NCBI RefSeq assembly: GCF_020150815.1
Contig: NZ_CP083723.1
Span: 186,001 to 250,000 of the forward strand
Source of the DNA: Haloprofundus salilacus
Lineage (GTDB): Archaea > Halobacteriota > Halobacteria > Halobacteriales > Haloferacaceae
Length of the DNA stretch: 64,000 nucleotides
Direction: 5' to 3'
Below are positions 33,135 to 43,042 of the stretch, one piece after another. The position numbers and the translations under genes were made by a program. How positions within the stretch are numbered: the first letter of the stretch is position 1; every line of letters begins with the position of its first letter. The notes under the pieces are model-generated. The model made no database searches. It was given only the letters and a program-made list of their open reading frames with translations, and was not told the DNA's origin.

Positions 33135-35699
33135 ATGACAGTTCGTTTTAGGAAAATAAGTGCTGTCTGTCTTGCGATTCTCATGGTGGTTTCCACGATG
33201 GGAGTCCAAGGCGCCGCAGCAATCGGAGGTCCAAACTCCGCTTCGCTGGGGACTGACGCAGCACTCTCCGGTTCAGATCAACATATCGCTGAATTGGATG
33301 ACGAGAGTATAGGCATAACAGATAGTGTGAGTGTTTGGGAGTACGCTCCCTTCTCAATGCGGACGGGGGAGTATGAAGGAGCAGTCAACGTCAATGTTCC
33401 CTCTACGACGATGAGCATCGATGGAATGGATGTTCCAGTAAACAAGGGGGTCGTCTCTACGTACGAACCGGGCGACCAGATTAATTTCGAGTTCCGAACG
33501 CGAGGTGGCGTTGTTGATACCTCCTCGTTGGCGGGTGAAGACGCCCAGTTGGTCGTTGTAAAGTTGAACTCCGACCTCAGCAGTGAAGATGCTGAACAGC
33601 TGCTCACGGAGGACACTGATAGTGACTTCCCACAGACCGTCAACGACAATGCGGCCTCTGTTGAGGTCATCTCGGACCTCACCGTGGATGAGAATGGGGA
33701 ACTGTCTACCTCATACACGCCAGACGAAGCTGGTCATTATGCGTTCTTCCTTGCACACCCGACCAGCGGAGATGGTTTCAGCGAGACCGGCGGCGAACTC
33801 TCACTCTCGGGAGAGGCTCGAATAATTGGGATGGAAGCAGTCCCCGTCCAGCTCACCCGCTCGAACACGTATCTCGTTGACGAAAACGACGAGAAAATCC
33901 CTGAGGGAGAAAACGGAGATATCTATGCAGACCCCGGTGAGACGCTGCGGTTCAATGCTGACTCCAGATTCGCTTCTGAAGGCGTTAATCCGGATTCGAC
34001 CGAACACATGATCGTCGTCTACGAGCGCTCTGTATTCGAAAACAGCAATATCGACATCGATGTCACGAAAACCGCAGACGGCGAATCAATCGAGGAAATC
34101 ACCGCAACGAGCGACATCACGTCGGCGAATGGTGTTGTCTCGATTGATGACGACGCGACGATGTTCGACTCTGTGGGAGATGGTGAACTGAATCCGACAC
34201 TCACTCTCACGAGTGCAGGGGAACTCGCTTCCGGAGACGGAACTGCCGGCGATGGCAAAGAAATCGACGCGTCGATGACCGCGATTTCTGGTGACCAATC
34301 GGAGTTCATCGATGTCGAAACCAAAGACGGTTGGAGCGAAACGAAGTACGTCTGGATTCACGTCGCTGTTGGCGATACTGCTGACCAGTTCTCCGTCGAC
34401 CAAGGGACAATCTGTATGCGCCCCGATGAGGAGAGCTGTTACGACGAGAGTGAGAACACGCCGCCGACAATCGACGACATACCAAACCAGACGGTCACGG
34501 AGGGTGAGACAACGACTGTCCCAGTGACTGCATCTGACGATGATGGCGACGACATCTCGCTGTCGGTTGACGGACCTGAGTTCGTGAGCCTCTCGAACGG
34601 CGAACTGACAATTGCTCCGAAAACCGGTGACGTACGCACCTACATGGTCGACGTTACTGCCGATGATGGAAACGGTGGTACGGCGACCACAACGTTCCGA
34701 CTTACTGTGAAGAAAGCAACCCCTGTAGGCGGTGGCGGCGGTGGTGGCGGTGGCGGTGGTCCACCAAGCGATGACGATGAGGATCGCGGTCCCGACCGCA
34801 TCAAGGCAAAACAGAACGGTGATCGTATGACTGCCAGTACTGGTACGGTCTTCGGCGGTCAAACGGTCGGTTTCGATGTCGACAACGGCGGTTCGCTCAA
34901 GAACTTCGACATCACGATGAAGAATACGGCGAAGGGATTCAACGTCGAGTACGCTGACCTCGACGCCCAGCCAAACAACGTTAAAACACCACCAACCCCG
35001 GCCGTTCGGTTCTTCGAGGTAAACGCACACGGCCTCTCCGATGACGACATTGACAACGTCAAATTCAATTTCCGGCTCGACAGCTCGGAACTTCCAGATG
35101 GAATTTCGCCTGACGATGTCCGACTGCTCCGGTTCCACAACGGCGAGTGGCAGACGCTCGAAACAACCCATCGTGGCGGGGACAATTACCGCGCAAAATC
35201 GCCCGGATTTACGGTCTACGCCATTGGCTATGAAGAGCCTGGCCAGCCGGCATTCGCACTCAGTAATCCGTCGCTCGCAGACTCGACTGTAACGGTCGGG
35301 CAGACGACGGATGTCTCTGCGAGTGTCGAAAATACTGGTGACGCGACCGGGACGTATACGGTCGAACTCACCGCTAACGGCGAGGTCATTCAAACGCAAG
35401 ATGTGACCGTTCCTGCTGGCGAGAGCAAAGATGTGAGCTTCTCGGTTGCGTTCGACGAAGCTGGTGAATACGATCTCGGGATCAACGGTGAGAGTCTCGG
35501 ACTACTTACCGTTCAAGATGAACCAGTCGACGAAGTCGACGACGGAGACGATAGTGACGACGGTGACGATGGTGACGATACCGGAGGAAGCCTTCTCAGC
35601 GGTCCGGTTATCCTCGCATTGGTCTTGATTATCATTGTGATTGGAGCCTCCGTTGTGATTGCGGTAAAGCGCGACGAGCTCGAAGAGTTGCTTAAATAA
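33135..35699 (+). CDS. Giant surface protein with cadherin-like and PGF-pre-PGF domains
   Basis: The protein has 854 residues. Residues 1-29 (MTVRFRKISAVCLAILMVV) are a signal peptide. Residues ~30-440 are beta-rich and unassigned. TPPTIDDIPNQTVTEGETTT near 448 starts a cadherin-like domain. A poly-glycine linker near 536-546 precedes residues ~560-700. The last part of that segment has the RFEV/DDDIDNVKFNF and GFTVYAIG features of a PGF-pre-PGF domain. A CARDB-like domain follows at ~705-790, then an Asp-rich linker, one membrane helix and a basic-acidic tail KRDELEELLK. It is anchored with the C-terminus inside. It precedes the ABC unit by 207 bp. Confidence 0.85.
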   Translation: MTVRFRKISAVCLAILMVVSTMGVQGAAAIGGPNSASLGTDAALSGSDQHIAELDDESIGITDSVSVWEYAPFSMRTGEYEGAVNVNVPSTTMSIDGMDVPVNKGVVSTYEPGDQINFEFRTRGGVVDTSSLAGEDAQLVVVKLNSDLSSEDAEQLLTEDTDSDFPQTVNDNAASVEVISDLTVDENGELSTSYTPDEAGHYAFFLAHPTSGDGFSETGGELSLSGEARIIGMEAVPVQLTRSNTYLVDENDEKIPEGENGDIYADPGETLRFNADSRFASEGVNPDSTEHMIVVYERSVFENSNIDIDVTKTADGESIEEITATSDITSANGVVSIDDDATMFDSVGDGELNPTLTLTSAGELASGDGTAGDGKEIDASMTAISGDQSEFIDVETKDGWSETKYVWIHVAVGDTADQFSVDQGTICMRPDEESCYDESENTPPTIDDIPNQTVTEGETTTVPVTASDDDGDDISLSVDGPEFVSLSNGELTIAPKTGDVRTYMVDVTADDGNGGTATTTFRLTVKKATPVGGGGGGGGGGGPPSDDDEDRGPDRIKAKQNGDRMTASTGTVFGGQTVGFDVDNGGSLKNFDITMKNTAKGFNVEYADLDAQPNNVKTPPTPAVRFFEVNAHGLSDDDIDNVKFNFRLDSSELPDGISPDDVRLLRFHNGEWQTLETTHRGGDNYRAKSPGFTVYAIGYEEPGQPAFALSNPSLADSTVTVGQTTDVSASVENTGDATGTYTVELTANGEVIQTQDVTVPAGESKDVSFSVAFDEAGEYDLGINGESLGLLTVQDEPVDEVDDGDDSDDGDDGDDTGGSLLSGPVILALVLIIIVIGASVVIAVKRDELEELLK

Positions 35700-35906
35700 C
35701 GGTCACCTCGCGCTCACAGCGAGGGTTTCCGAAGAGGAATATTCTGAGTGCGCGTTTCTTCGACATCACGCACACCCATCTGGTGGTTCGCCAATTCCAT
35801 TGTGCCGAGTTGATTCAAAATCAAAAATGAGAATTCTCTTATTGGCTTTCCGAATGCGACATCCACGTCGGATACCTTTTTGTATCAGCCCTGAAAGTCG
35901 CGTACA

Positions 35907-36668
35907 ATGAGAATAGCGGATCGGACGACGTCTACTGTCCCCCAGACGTCAGAGAACACACCTGTTGTACGCTGTGAGAGCGTCACTCGCACATACACAC
36001 GCGGTGGCTCCGGACGGGTATTCGGCAGAAATAGAACTGCCCAAACGGTTACTGCCGTTTCTGACGTCTCACTTACCGCCCATCGTGGCGAGCTTATCGG
36101 CATTGCTGGCCCAAGCGGCAGTGGGAAATCGACGCTTCTCCATCTGCTTGCCGCCCTTGATGTTCCTACGACGGGCACGGTTACGATCGACGGTGAGGAT
36201 ATCTCGACAAAAAGTGAACGCGCACGAGGGAGGCTTCGACTGCAGCATGTCGGCATTGTCTTTCAACATTTCTACCTCCTCCCAGCACTCTCTGCACGTG
36301 CAAATGTCGCACTTCCTCTCATCGAACTCGGATTGAGTCGCCAAGGGCGCAAAGAACGGGCCTCAACACTCCTCGAACGGGTTGGTCTAGGCGACCGTAC
36401 GTCACATAAGCCGAGTGAGCTGAGCGGTGGCGAACAGCAACGCGTCGCGATTGCACGTGCACTTTCGACTGAGCCGAGACTGCTCATTGCAGACGAGCCA
36501 ACCGGAGAACTCGATACAGAGACGGGCGCATCAATCTTGGATCTCTTCGAGGAGCTGACCGACGAGTGTGCAATACTTGTCGCTTCACACGACCCACAGA
36601 CACTTGATCGGATGGACCGCATCATTCGACTCCAAGACGGCACACGCGTCGATTCCGAGCATGCGTAG
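35907..36668 (+). CDS. MacB/LolD-type ABC transporter ATPase
   Basis: The protein has 253 residues. AGPSGSGKSTLLHLLAAL near residue 71 is Walker A, the Q-loop is VGIVFQHFYLLPALSA near 115, LSGGEQQRVAIARAL near 170 is the signature, LLIADEPTGELD near 190 is Walker B, and the SHD H-loop is near 233. It powers conformational change in the two permeases that follow. Its stop overlaps the next start (ATG at 36661) by 8 bp. The MacB/LolD subgroup moves lipoproteins, peptides or drives a mechanical release rather than uptake. Confidence 0.9.
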   Translation: MRIADRTTSTVPQTSENTPVVRCESVTRTYTRGGSGRVFGRNRTAQTVTAVSDVSLTAHRGELIGIAGPSGSGKSTLLHLLAALDVPTTGTVTIDGEDISTKSERARGRLRLQHVGIVFQHFYLLPALSARANVALPLIELGLSRQGRKERASTLLERVGLGDRTSHKPSELSGGEQQRVAIARALSTEPRLLIADEPTGELDTETGASILDLFEELTDECAILVASHDPQTLDRMDRIIRLQDGTRVDSEHA

Positions 36669-37899
36669 GTCACGTCGGCTACAGCGTATCGGCGGTCTCA
36701 TCACGCTTGCAGTTGCTCGAATCCGAGGGCGGTTAGCAACCGCTTCGAGTCGGGTTATATTCAGTGTCAGCGGTGTTGCGCTGGCAATTATGCTTTTGAC
36801 GGTTGTGACTGGCGTCTCTCTCGGACTCGCCTCACAATCAGCAATACAGAGTGAGTCCGTCGATTATTGGATCGTCCCCGAGGAGACAGGGCAATCCTCA
36901 CTTGCCGTTGAGGTCAGTGGCCCGCAACTCGGTGGTGTTCACGGTGCAACGACGCGGCTGAAAGCTGACGATCGGATAACGTATGCGACCCCCGTTCAGA
37001 CGCATATCACACAGGTCGCTGGAGAAGACGGCACTCGTGAATACATTCTCCTCATCGGTGTGATTCCAGACGGCTCTGGGAGAGAGGTCGCAGGATTGTC
37101 TACAGCGGGGCTCACTCCGGGAGATCCATATTACGCAAATGGACGTTACAACGGCACGTGGACCGGTGATCTCGTCGTCAGTAGCGGCACTGCAGAGCTG
37201 CTCAACGGTTCGACAGGCAGTGAGTTCACCGTCTCAGAAAAGGGTACTTCGAGGACGCTCACAATTGCGAATGTCTCTGATGGAGGGGTTCAATCGGGTG
37301 CTGGAACACTTCCCGTTGGAATCGTCCATCTCGCAGAACTGCAAGCGGTATCTGGGAGTACGGGTGGTGACCAAGCACAACAAATTCTCGTTTCCACAAC
37401 CGATCCGAGCGTCAAACCGAAGCTCTCCTCGCTATATCCCGGTACAGATGTGGTGACTCAAACCGGGTTTGCCAGTCGTGATATCTCCACATCGAATCTA
37501 TCGCTTGCAATTGCACTGGCAGCGTTCGTAACTGCCCTCGTGACTGGGGTCCTTCTGGTAGGGACGATTATGGGACTCGAAATCCTCGCTGACCGATCAA
37601 CTCTCGCACTCCTTGGTGCGATTGGATATTCAGATCGGTCTCGGGCGCTACTCATTCTCACCGAAACGGTGATTGTTACCCTTATCGGCGGATTTGTCGG
37701 TGTACTCCTCGGTGCGGGAGGGATTGCCGTCGTCAACTACCTGAGCGCGGATCTGCTTGGCGTTGAGTCGATCGCCCTGTTTGATCCCTTGATGTTCGGA
37801 TATGGTCTCTGTGTAGCGGTCATTATCGGCCTACTTGCCGCACCATATCCCGTTTGGTTGAGTCGTCGAATCGAGCCAGTGGAGGGCCTCGAACAATGA
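36661..37899 (+). CDS. FtsX/MacB-like ABC permease 1
   Basis: The protein has 412 residues from the ATG at 36661, which overlaps the ATPase gene. The layout is an N-terminal helix (residues ~30-55), a large external domain (~60-270), then three helices (~280-395). VIFSVSGVALAIMLLTVVTG and the C-terminal LLGAIGYSDRSRALLILTET fit the FtsX fold. Its stop overlaps the next ATG (ATGA at 37896-37899), giving tight coupling. It should form a pair with permease 2 and the ATPase. Confidence 0.88.
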   Translation: MRRSRRLQRIGGLITLAVARIRGRLATASSRVIFSVSGVALAIMLLTVVTGVSLGLASQSAIQSESVDYWIVPEETGQSSLAVEVSGPQLGGVHGATTRLKADDRITYATPVQTHITQVAGEDGTREYILLIGVIPDGSGREVAGLSTAGLTPGDPYYANGRYNGTWTGDLVVSSGTAELLNGSTGSEFTVSEKGTSRTLTIANVSDGGVQSGAGTLPVGIVHLAELQAVSGSTGGDQAQQILVSTTDPSVKPKLSSLYPGTDVVTQTGFASRDISTSNLSLAIALAAFVTALVTGVLLVGTIMGLEILADRSTLALLGAIGYSDRSRALLILTETVIVTLIGGFVGVLLGAGGIAVVNYLSADLLGVESIALFDPLMFGYGLCVAVIIGLLAAPYPVWLSRRIEPVEGLEQ

Positions 37900-39128
37900 G
37901 TTGGCTGAGCCGCCTTAGCGGGGGCTTCTCCGTTGCACTCGCACAGCTTCGACACGAGCGAATGCGGACCATTCTCGCCGTCGTCGGGCTCGCATTAGCA
38001 GTCCTTGCGGCAACACTCCTTGCAAGCGTCGGTGCAGGCGTCGTTACCACCGGACAGGAAAAGTTCGATTCTTCCGGTCGCGACCTCTGGATTACAGGTG
38101 GAACGGCACGATTTGCACCAGAAACCGCAGGAGGAATTGAAAACCCGGTCGTAAACTCCCATCAGTTATCCGATGAGCTAGAATCGCGCGAAGACGTCCG
38201 AACGGCCGAACCACTGGCGTTTCAGACGGTTTATGTCGGGACAAACACGTCCGAGTTTCAGACGTTTGTTGGTGTCGGTGGTCCTGCTCGCGGTGCCTCT
38301 GTACAGATTACCGAAGGTGAGGAAATCGAGCAGAAAGACATCCACTACGCAAACGGCACCTACGAGGGGCCGATGATTCATGAGGTGGTCATCGACGAAC
38401 AGACCGCATCCATGCTCAACGTCTCCATCGGCGATACACTCTACATTGGGGGCACACTCGCAAGTGCACGACAGCACGAGTTCACGATCGTCGGAATCTC
38501 GCCTACCTACTCGAATTTCCTCGGCACACCAACCGTCACGATGCCACTTAGTGAACTCCAAGAAGTGACTGGGACAACCGGTGGTGACCGATCTTCACTG
38601 ATATCTGTATCGTTGACGTCAGGGACGAATCCTGAGACAGTGGCTGCTGAACTCGAAGCACAGTATCCCGAATACACCATCCGGACGAACCAAGAGCAGT
38701 TCGAAGCCACACTGCAACGGCAAGCAGTCGTGATTGCAAGTGGACTTAGCCTCGTTGGACTGGCTCTCATTTCCGGTATTGCGCTGACGGTCAATCTACT
38801 GCTCTCGTTAGTGTACCAACAGCGACGTCAGTTCGCCGCCTTCCGAGCGCTCGGTGGCTCGACGGCCACGCTCTCGACAGTCGTCGTCATTCAAGCGCTC
38901 ATACTGGGCATTTTGGGTGGCATAGTCGGCGTCGGGCTCACAATCCCGGCTGCAACGGTTCTCAATATTATCGCCGAACAGCTCGTTGGGTTCGAAGGTC
39001 TCGTACAAGCGTCCGATCGTGTGCTTCTTGCAGGACTCGTACTTGCACCAGTAATGAGCGTCATTGGGTCACTCACAGCAGTCTGGCGACTCAGCCAGCT
39101 TTCACCCCTCTCGCATCTCGACGCATGA
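37896..39128 (+). CDS. FtsX/MacB-like ABC permease 2
   Basis: The protein has 410 residues from the ATG at 37896. It has the same fold as permease 1: first helix near 25-50, external domain ~55-270, three helices to the end. LSLVGLALISGIALTVNLLL and AFRALGGSTATLSTVVVIQA are the last-helices pattern. The two permeases are similar in length but clearly different in sequence, so the transporter is likely a heterodimer. The C-terminus is basic-free and short. Confidence 0.88.
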   Translation: MSWLSRLSGGFSVALAQLRHERMRTILAVVGLALAVLAATLLASVGAGVVTTGQEKFDSSGRDLWITGGTARFAPETAGGIENPVVNSHQLSDELESREDVRTAEPLAFQTVYVGTNTSEFQTFVGVGGPARGASVQITEGEEIEQKDIHYANGTYEGPMIHEVVIDEQTASMLNVSIGDTLYIGGTLASARQHEFTIVGISPTYSNFLGTPTVTMPLSELQEVTGTTGGDRSSLISVSLTSGTNPETVAAELEAQYPEYTIRTNQEQFEATLQRQAVVIASGLSLVGLALISGIALTVNLLLSLVYQQRRQFAAFRALGGSTATLSTVVVIQALILGILGGIVGVGLTIPAATVLNIIAEQLVGFEGLVQASDRVLLAGLVLAPVMSVIGSLTAVWRLSQLSPLSHLDA

Positions 39129-39194
39129 CTCACGAGACCTGTCCGTCAGAATAGAACGACACATTGGTATGTTCGCACTTACAGTCTCAGACAC

Positions 39195-39470
39195 ATGACG
39201 ACGGTTCGCCGGGCACGATTCATCAACGCGCAATTAGCGTGGATGCTCGGTGTCGTACTCGTCCTGACGCTCTTAGACGCGCTCACACTCGAACTCGTCT
39301 TTGTTTGCTCGCTCATTGGGTTTCTCGTCATCATCGAACTCACCGCGCCTTTCTCTGTGACGCCACGGTGGCGACGCCGCCTCCGGTGGCTGATCGTCCT
39401 TGGACTTGCTGTCTTTGGATACATCGTCATTCAACGAATTCTCGAAATCCTGCCATCGGGGGTATTCTGA
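39195..39470 (+). CDS. Small two- or three-helix membrane protein
   Basis: The protein has 91 residues: MTTVRRARFINAQLAWMLGV with a hydrophobic run, a second hydrophobic run ending VIIELTAPF, a basic loop (RWRRRLRW) and a third hydrophobic run. Its stop is directly followed by the DUF4350-like gene's ATG at 39471 (no spacer). Gene order suggests it is part of the membrane complex of that operon. No family name is assigned. Confidence 0.7.
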   Translation: MTTVRRARFINAQLAWMLGVVLVLTLLDALTLELVFVCSLIGFLVIIELTAPFSVTPRWRRRLRWLIVLGLAVFGYIVIQRILEILPSGVF

Positions 39471-40559
39471 ATGCGTATCCGTGGCCGCGAATGGTCGTAT
39501 CCAGAACTGCTTGTCGGTGCCCTCGCTCTCTGTCTGTGTGTGACTGCAGTCTTCGCTGCAAGCACCTCCGTAGCAGCCTTCGGGATTTACAACAGCGCGT
39601 GGGATGGAACCTCGCAACTGCAAACGCTCGCCGAAGACACTGATACTGAAGCGACAGTCATACTGAACACGACTGATTACGAAACCGCCTCGTCGAATAC
39701 AACGGCATTTATTATCTCTCCAGATACCCGCTATAGCGCTCAACAGACCGCCAGAGTCCAGGCGTTCGTTGAGTCAGGGGGGACGCTCGTCGTGGCTGAA
39801 GACTACGGAACACACACCAACCCATTGTTAGCCGATCTCGGCGTGTCAGCCCGAATTGACGGCCGTCCCCTTCGTGATGAACAAGAATACTACCGGTCGC
39901 CAGCGATGCCGATTGCGACGAACGTTTCTGAGTCTCCATTCACAACCGGCGTTGAGCAACTGACGCTGAACCATGGGACGGCCATTTCGGCGAATAACTC
40001 GACTGTCCTCGCGAGATCTTCGGAGTTCAGTTATTTGGATACCACGCCGAATGGCCAGTTAGACGACAATGAGACGCTGCAAGAACGGCCAGTCATCGTC
40101 ACTGAACAGCGAGGGGAGGGTCGAGTTATCGTCGTCTCCGATCCGAGTATCTTCATCAATTCGATGGTCAATCGCCCAGGAAACGAGCAACTAAGCCGGA
40201 ACCTACTCACCCAAACAGAGACCGTGCTGTTTGATTTCTCGAATGCAGCCCAGCAACCACCGTTGGCCGTGGCGCTCTTGACGATTCGGCAATCCGCGTT
40301 CTTACAGGCAGTGGTTGGTGTTGGGCTGATTGGGATCATTGGGGTCTGGGCGAAGCGTCCGTCGCTCACGACGTCTTTGAAACGTCGACTCACCCGACGA
40401 GCGCCCTCATACGAGTCGAACGATGATAGTCTCGAGTCTCGCCGTCGTGCGCTTGAATCGTATCTGACCCGCCAACACCCTGAGTGGGATCGAAATCGGA
40501 TTCAGCGCATAATGACAGGAGTTTTAATGAATGACGCGCAGGAAGAAGATAATGAGTAG
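39471..40559 (+). CDS. DUF4350-like membrane-anchored protein
   Basis: The protein has 362 residues. A first helix near 12-36 (LLVGALALCLCVTAVFAAST) is followed by an external Rossmann-like domain (residues 60-260) with AFIISPDTRYSAQQTARVQA and GTLVVAEDYG. A second helix follows near 268-290 and a cytoplasmic basic tail with a Ser/Asp segment. The layout matches DUF4350 proteins that occur next to MoxR and DUF58 genes. Its last bases overlap the MoxR ATG by 8 bp. Confidence 0.8.
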   Translation: MRIRGREWSYPELLVGALALCLCVTAVFAASTSVAAFGIYNSAWDGTSQLQTLAEDTDTEATVILNTTDYETASSNTTAFIISPDTRYSAQQTARVQAFVESGGTLVVAEDYGTHTNPLLADLGVSARIDGRPLRDEQEYYRSPAMPIATNVSESPFTTGVEQLTLNHGTAISANNSTVLARSSEFSYLDTTPNGQLDDNETLQERPVIVTEQRGEGRVIVVSDPSIFINSMVNRPGNEQLSRNLLTQTETVLFDFSNAAQQPPLAVALLTIRQSAFLQAVVGVGLIGIIGVWAKRPSLTTSLKRRLTRRAPSYESNDDSLESRRRALESYLTRQHPEWDRNRIQRIMTGVLMNDAQEEDNE

Positions 40560-41529
40560 CATGAGTGCGGCGTCGTTTTATGAAGCCGTACAAGAGGAAG
40601 CAAATACGGTTCTCATTGGCAATACGGAGATTGTCGAACGTCTCACTATTGCGCTATTGACGGACGGACACGTTTTGCTGGAGGGGGTTCCTGGTGTTGC
40701 GAAGACGACGATTGCGAACGTGTTTGCTCGGACGAGTGGCTTAGATGTAAAGCGAATCCAGATGACGCCGGACATGGTTCCCGCAGACATCACGGGAACG
40801 AGCATCTATCGCGCTCAAACGGGTGAGTTCGAACGTCGAGAAGGGCCCATCTTCTCGAACGTCGTGATTGCAGACGAAATTAATCGCGCAACGCCGAAGA
40901 CCCAGAGTGCACTCTTGGAAGCAATGCAGGAAGGGACGGTGAGTATTGACGGTGAGACGCGTTCGCTACCGGATCCGTTCCTCGTCGTTGCAACCCAGAA
41001 CCCAATCGAGATGGAGGGAACCTTCGAGCTCCCGGAAGCCCAACGTGATCGCTTCCAGCAGAAACTCATCGTCGAGCTTCCCTCGAGCGATGTCGAACAT
41101 AAGTTGCTCGACCGCATCGATCAGCGTTCGGAACTCCGTTCTGAGCAAGCAGACGTTGCAGTCACAAAAGCCGATCTCGAATCTGCGCGTACGGCTGTCG
41201 AGCAAGTGTACGTCGCAGACAAAATCAAAGACTACATTCTCGATCTCGTCGCTGAAACTCGGACCACACCTGACCTGGAGTACGGCGGGTCTCCTCGGGC
41301 ATCGATTGCATTTCTCCGCGCGGCAAAAGCCCGCGCAGCAATTCATGACCGTGAGTACGTAATTCCAGATGATATCAAAGCATTAGCGCCGGCTATCCTC
41401 CAGCATCGACTCATCTTGAGTACTGAATCAGAACTCGGCGGTCGATCTGTCCAAGAGGTAATCGAGACAATCTTAGCGTCCGTCCCGCTTCCTGAAGACG
41501 TCGCAAAGAGCTCCCAACAGACTCGTTGA
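40552..41529 (+). CDS. MoxR-family AAA+ ATPase
   Basis: The protein has 325 residues from the ATG at 40552, which overlaps the DUF4350-like stop. LLEGVPGVAKTTIANVFA near residue 45 is Walker A, VVIADEINRATPKTQSALLE near 105 is Walker B, ATQNPIEMEGTFELPEAQRD near 145 is sensor 1 with the hallmark loop, and GSPRASIAFLRAAKARA near 250 is sensor 2. MoxR ATPases are chaperone-like remodelling enzymes that act with DUF58/VWA partners. It is the third gene of this operon. Confidence 0.9.
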   Translation: MSSMSAASFYEAVQEEANTVLIGNTEIVERLTIALLTDGHVLLEGVPGVAKTTIANVFARTSGLDVKRIQMTPDMVPADITGTSIYRAQTGEFERREGPIFSNVVIADEINRATPKTQSALLEAMQEGTVSIDGETRSLPDPFLVVATQNPIEMEGTFELPEAQRDRFQQKLIVELPSSDVEHKLLDRIDQRSELRSEQADVAVTKADLESARTAVEQVYVADKIKDYILDLVAETRTTPDLEYGGSPRASIAFLRAAKARAAIHDREYVIPDDIKALAPAILQHRLILSTESELGGRSVQEVIETILASVPLPEDVAKSSQQTR

Positions 41530-41637
41530 GCCAAGAAACGAAGTGGGGGAAGTCCACCGGTTGGTGGATCAATATGGGGTGGTGCCTGCTTCTCGCAAAG
41601 CAGTCACAAAAAGAGATTATCTAATATAGATATAATA

Positions 41638-42513
41638 CTATTCATCTTTCATTTCGGTATCCCACAGGTAAATTGTAGTTAAGACGCCTGCATCGAACGT
41701 TGTTGTCGTGGAAACCGGACAGCCAAGACGAGCTGCAATGCCGACTGCAACAAAAGACGTAATCGGATGGTCGAACTGTGTCGCGCCATCATACGCTGGA
41801 TTCGTACACTCGATTGTGAGCCGACCCTGAGACGCATCCGATGAATATTCAATTGCGGAGGCGAGCTCAAACGAATGCACTGCTGCGTCTGTAAGTTGCG
41901 AGACGTACTCATCGAACGAGGCCTCTGAAACAGAGACCGTCTCTGTGAACTCCTCGAACAGTAACTTTCCTGCTGGCGTAAACGCCACCCCACGTTCGTG
42001 GCCAGACTCTGAAACAACGAAGAACGACCGCAGTTCCTCGCGTGCAGGAAGCTGGTAGTCCGCATAGTGGGGAACAAACAACCGGATGTTCCCCGATTCA
42101 GTGCTTGGCAGATACACCATCTCATCGCTCAAATCAAGTTCAGAAACGACTGCCTGTTCATTTTGAACAAGCGCCGTATAGACACGCTCGCTCACATCGG
42201 CTGTGAGGACTTGCTCTGGGGTAAGATAGTACGTCAATACCGCACCAAACAATCCAATTCCAGAGAGGGCAATCAGGAGCTCACGGACGGTTGGCAACAA
42301 GAGACCAGCACCACCGGCTAGCACACCGACTCCTGCGAGTGCAATCGCGGCCCGTCTGTGTGTAACCTGCTTTGCGCGGCGTGTTTCGCGGCGAAGCCGC
42401 TTGTTTTCATGTCGCAGCAGTTCGACCTGTGCTTGCAACTCAACTGTCTCGTCACGTTCAGACGTTGACTCTGAATCGCTGCTCATCTCTGTCGTTCCAG
42501 TTGGTGTACTCAC
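41638..42513 (-). CDS. Coiled-coil membrane protein of the MoxR block
   Basis: The protein has 291 residues from a GTG at 42513 whose overlap with the upstream stop (TGA 42510-42512) supports it. The in-frame ATG at 42486 is an alternative. A Ser/Thr/Glu-rich tail and a coiled-coil segment (VELLRHENKRLRRETRRAKQ) precede two helices (~residues 53-100). The remainder is a soluble C-terminal domain with FVPHYADYQLPAREELRSFF. It is the last of three coupled minus-strand genes. No functional family name is assigned. Confidence 0.7.
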   Translation of the reverse strand: MSTPTGTTEMSSDSESTSERDETVELQAQVELLRHENKRLRRETRRAKQVTHRRAAIALAGVGVLAGGAGLLLPTVRELLIALSGIGLFGAVLTYYLTPEQVLTADVSERVYTALVQNEQAVVSELDLSDEMVYLPSTESGNIRLFVPHYADYQLPAREELRSFFVVSESGHERGVAFTPAGKLLFEEFTETVSVSEASFDEYVSQLTDAAVHSFELASAIEYSSDASQGRLTIECTNPAYDGATQFDHPITSFVAVGIAARLGCPVSTTTTFDAGVLTTIYLWDTEMKDE

Positions 42514-43040
42514 GCGTTCTCCTCCCCTCCAGCAAGACCGAGTCTCACCCGCTCATACCGATGCAGTCCGTACCCACACAGGACGATACTTGCAAAGACG
42601 ATTGCAGACACCACAAGCACTGACGAATACCATGTGCTGAGAAGGACAATACCCCCAACGAATACTGCTACGACCACACCATATCGGAGTCCGATTGAGC
42701 CGATCGAACCGGGCACTGATCGCTGCAGCAGTGGCACCAATACGACGCTCAATCCGGTATGGAAGCCAAGAGAGGCGATAAGTGAGGCGTCCGAAGTGAG
42801 CGCAGTCAAGATGGCTGCGCCGATAGCGTACCCGACGAGTTCGTTCATGACTATGGCACTCGCAATAACGAAGAGTCCAACAGCCACACCGAGTACGCCA
42901 CTGACAGCCCAAAACACAGCAACGACGGCACAAATGGCAACCATCGCCAAGCCACGTGACTGTGGGGTGAGCAAGCCACGAGCGCTAAATAGCGATTCGG
43001 TTCCCGAAACGGCCATTGAATCGAGTCTCTGACTCCGCAT
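42510..43040 (-). CDS. Multi-pass membrane protein (DUF7519-like) of the MoxR block
   Basis: The protein has 176 residues with about five hydrophobic helices (GLAMVAICAVVAVFWAVSG, VAVGLFVIASAIVMNELVG, and further ones). The start at 43040 is 2 bp after the DUF58 stop, and its own stop overlaps the next gene. It is probably the membrane scaffold of the DUF58 partner set. The DUF assignment is from general resemblance only. Confidence 0.6.
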   Translation of the reverse strand: MRSQRLDSMAVSGTESLFSARGLLTPQSRGLAMVAICAVVAVFWAVSGVLGVAVGLFVIASAIVMNELVGYAIGAAILTALTSDASLIASLGFHTGLSVVLVPLLQRSVPGSIGSIGLRYGVVVAVFVGGIVLLSTWYSSVLVVSAIVFASIVLCGYGLHRYERVRLGLAGGEENA

Positions 43041-43042
43041 AG

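Noticed and set aside
34086-35399. A 437-residue minus-strand frame inside the giant surface protein
   Set aside because: It is a shadow of the Asp-rich coding strand and has no family.
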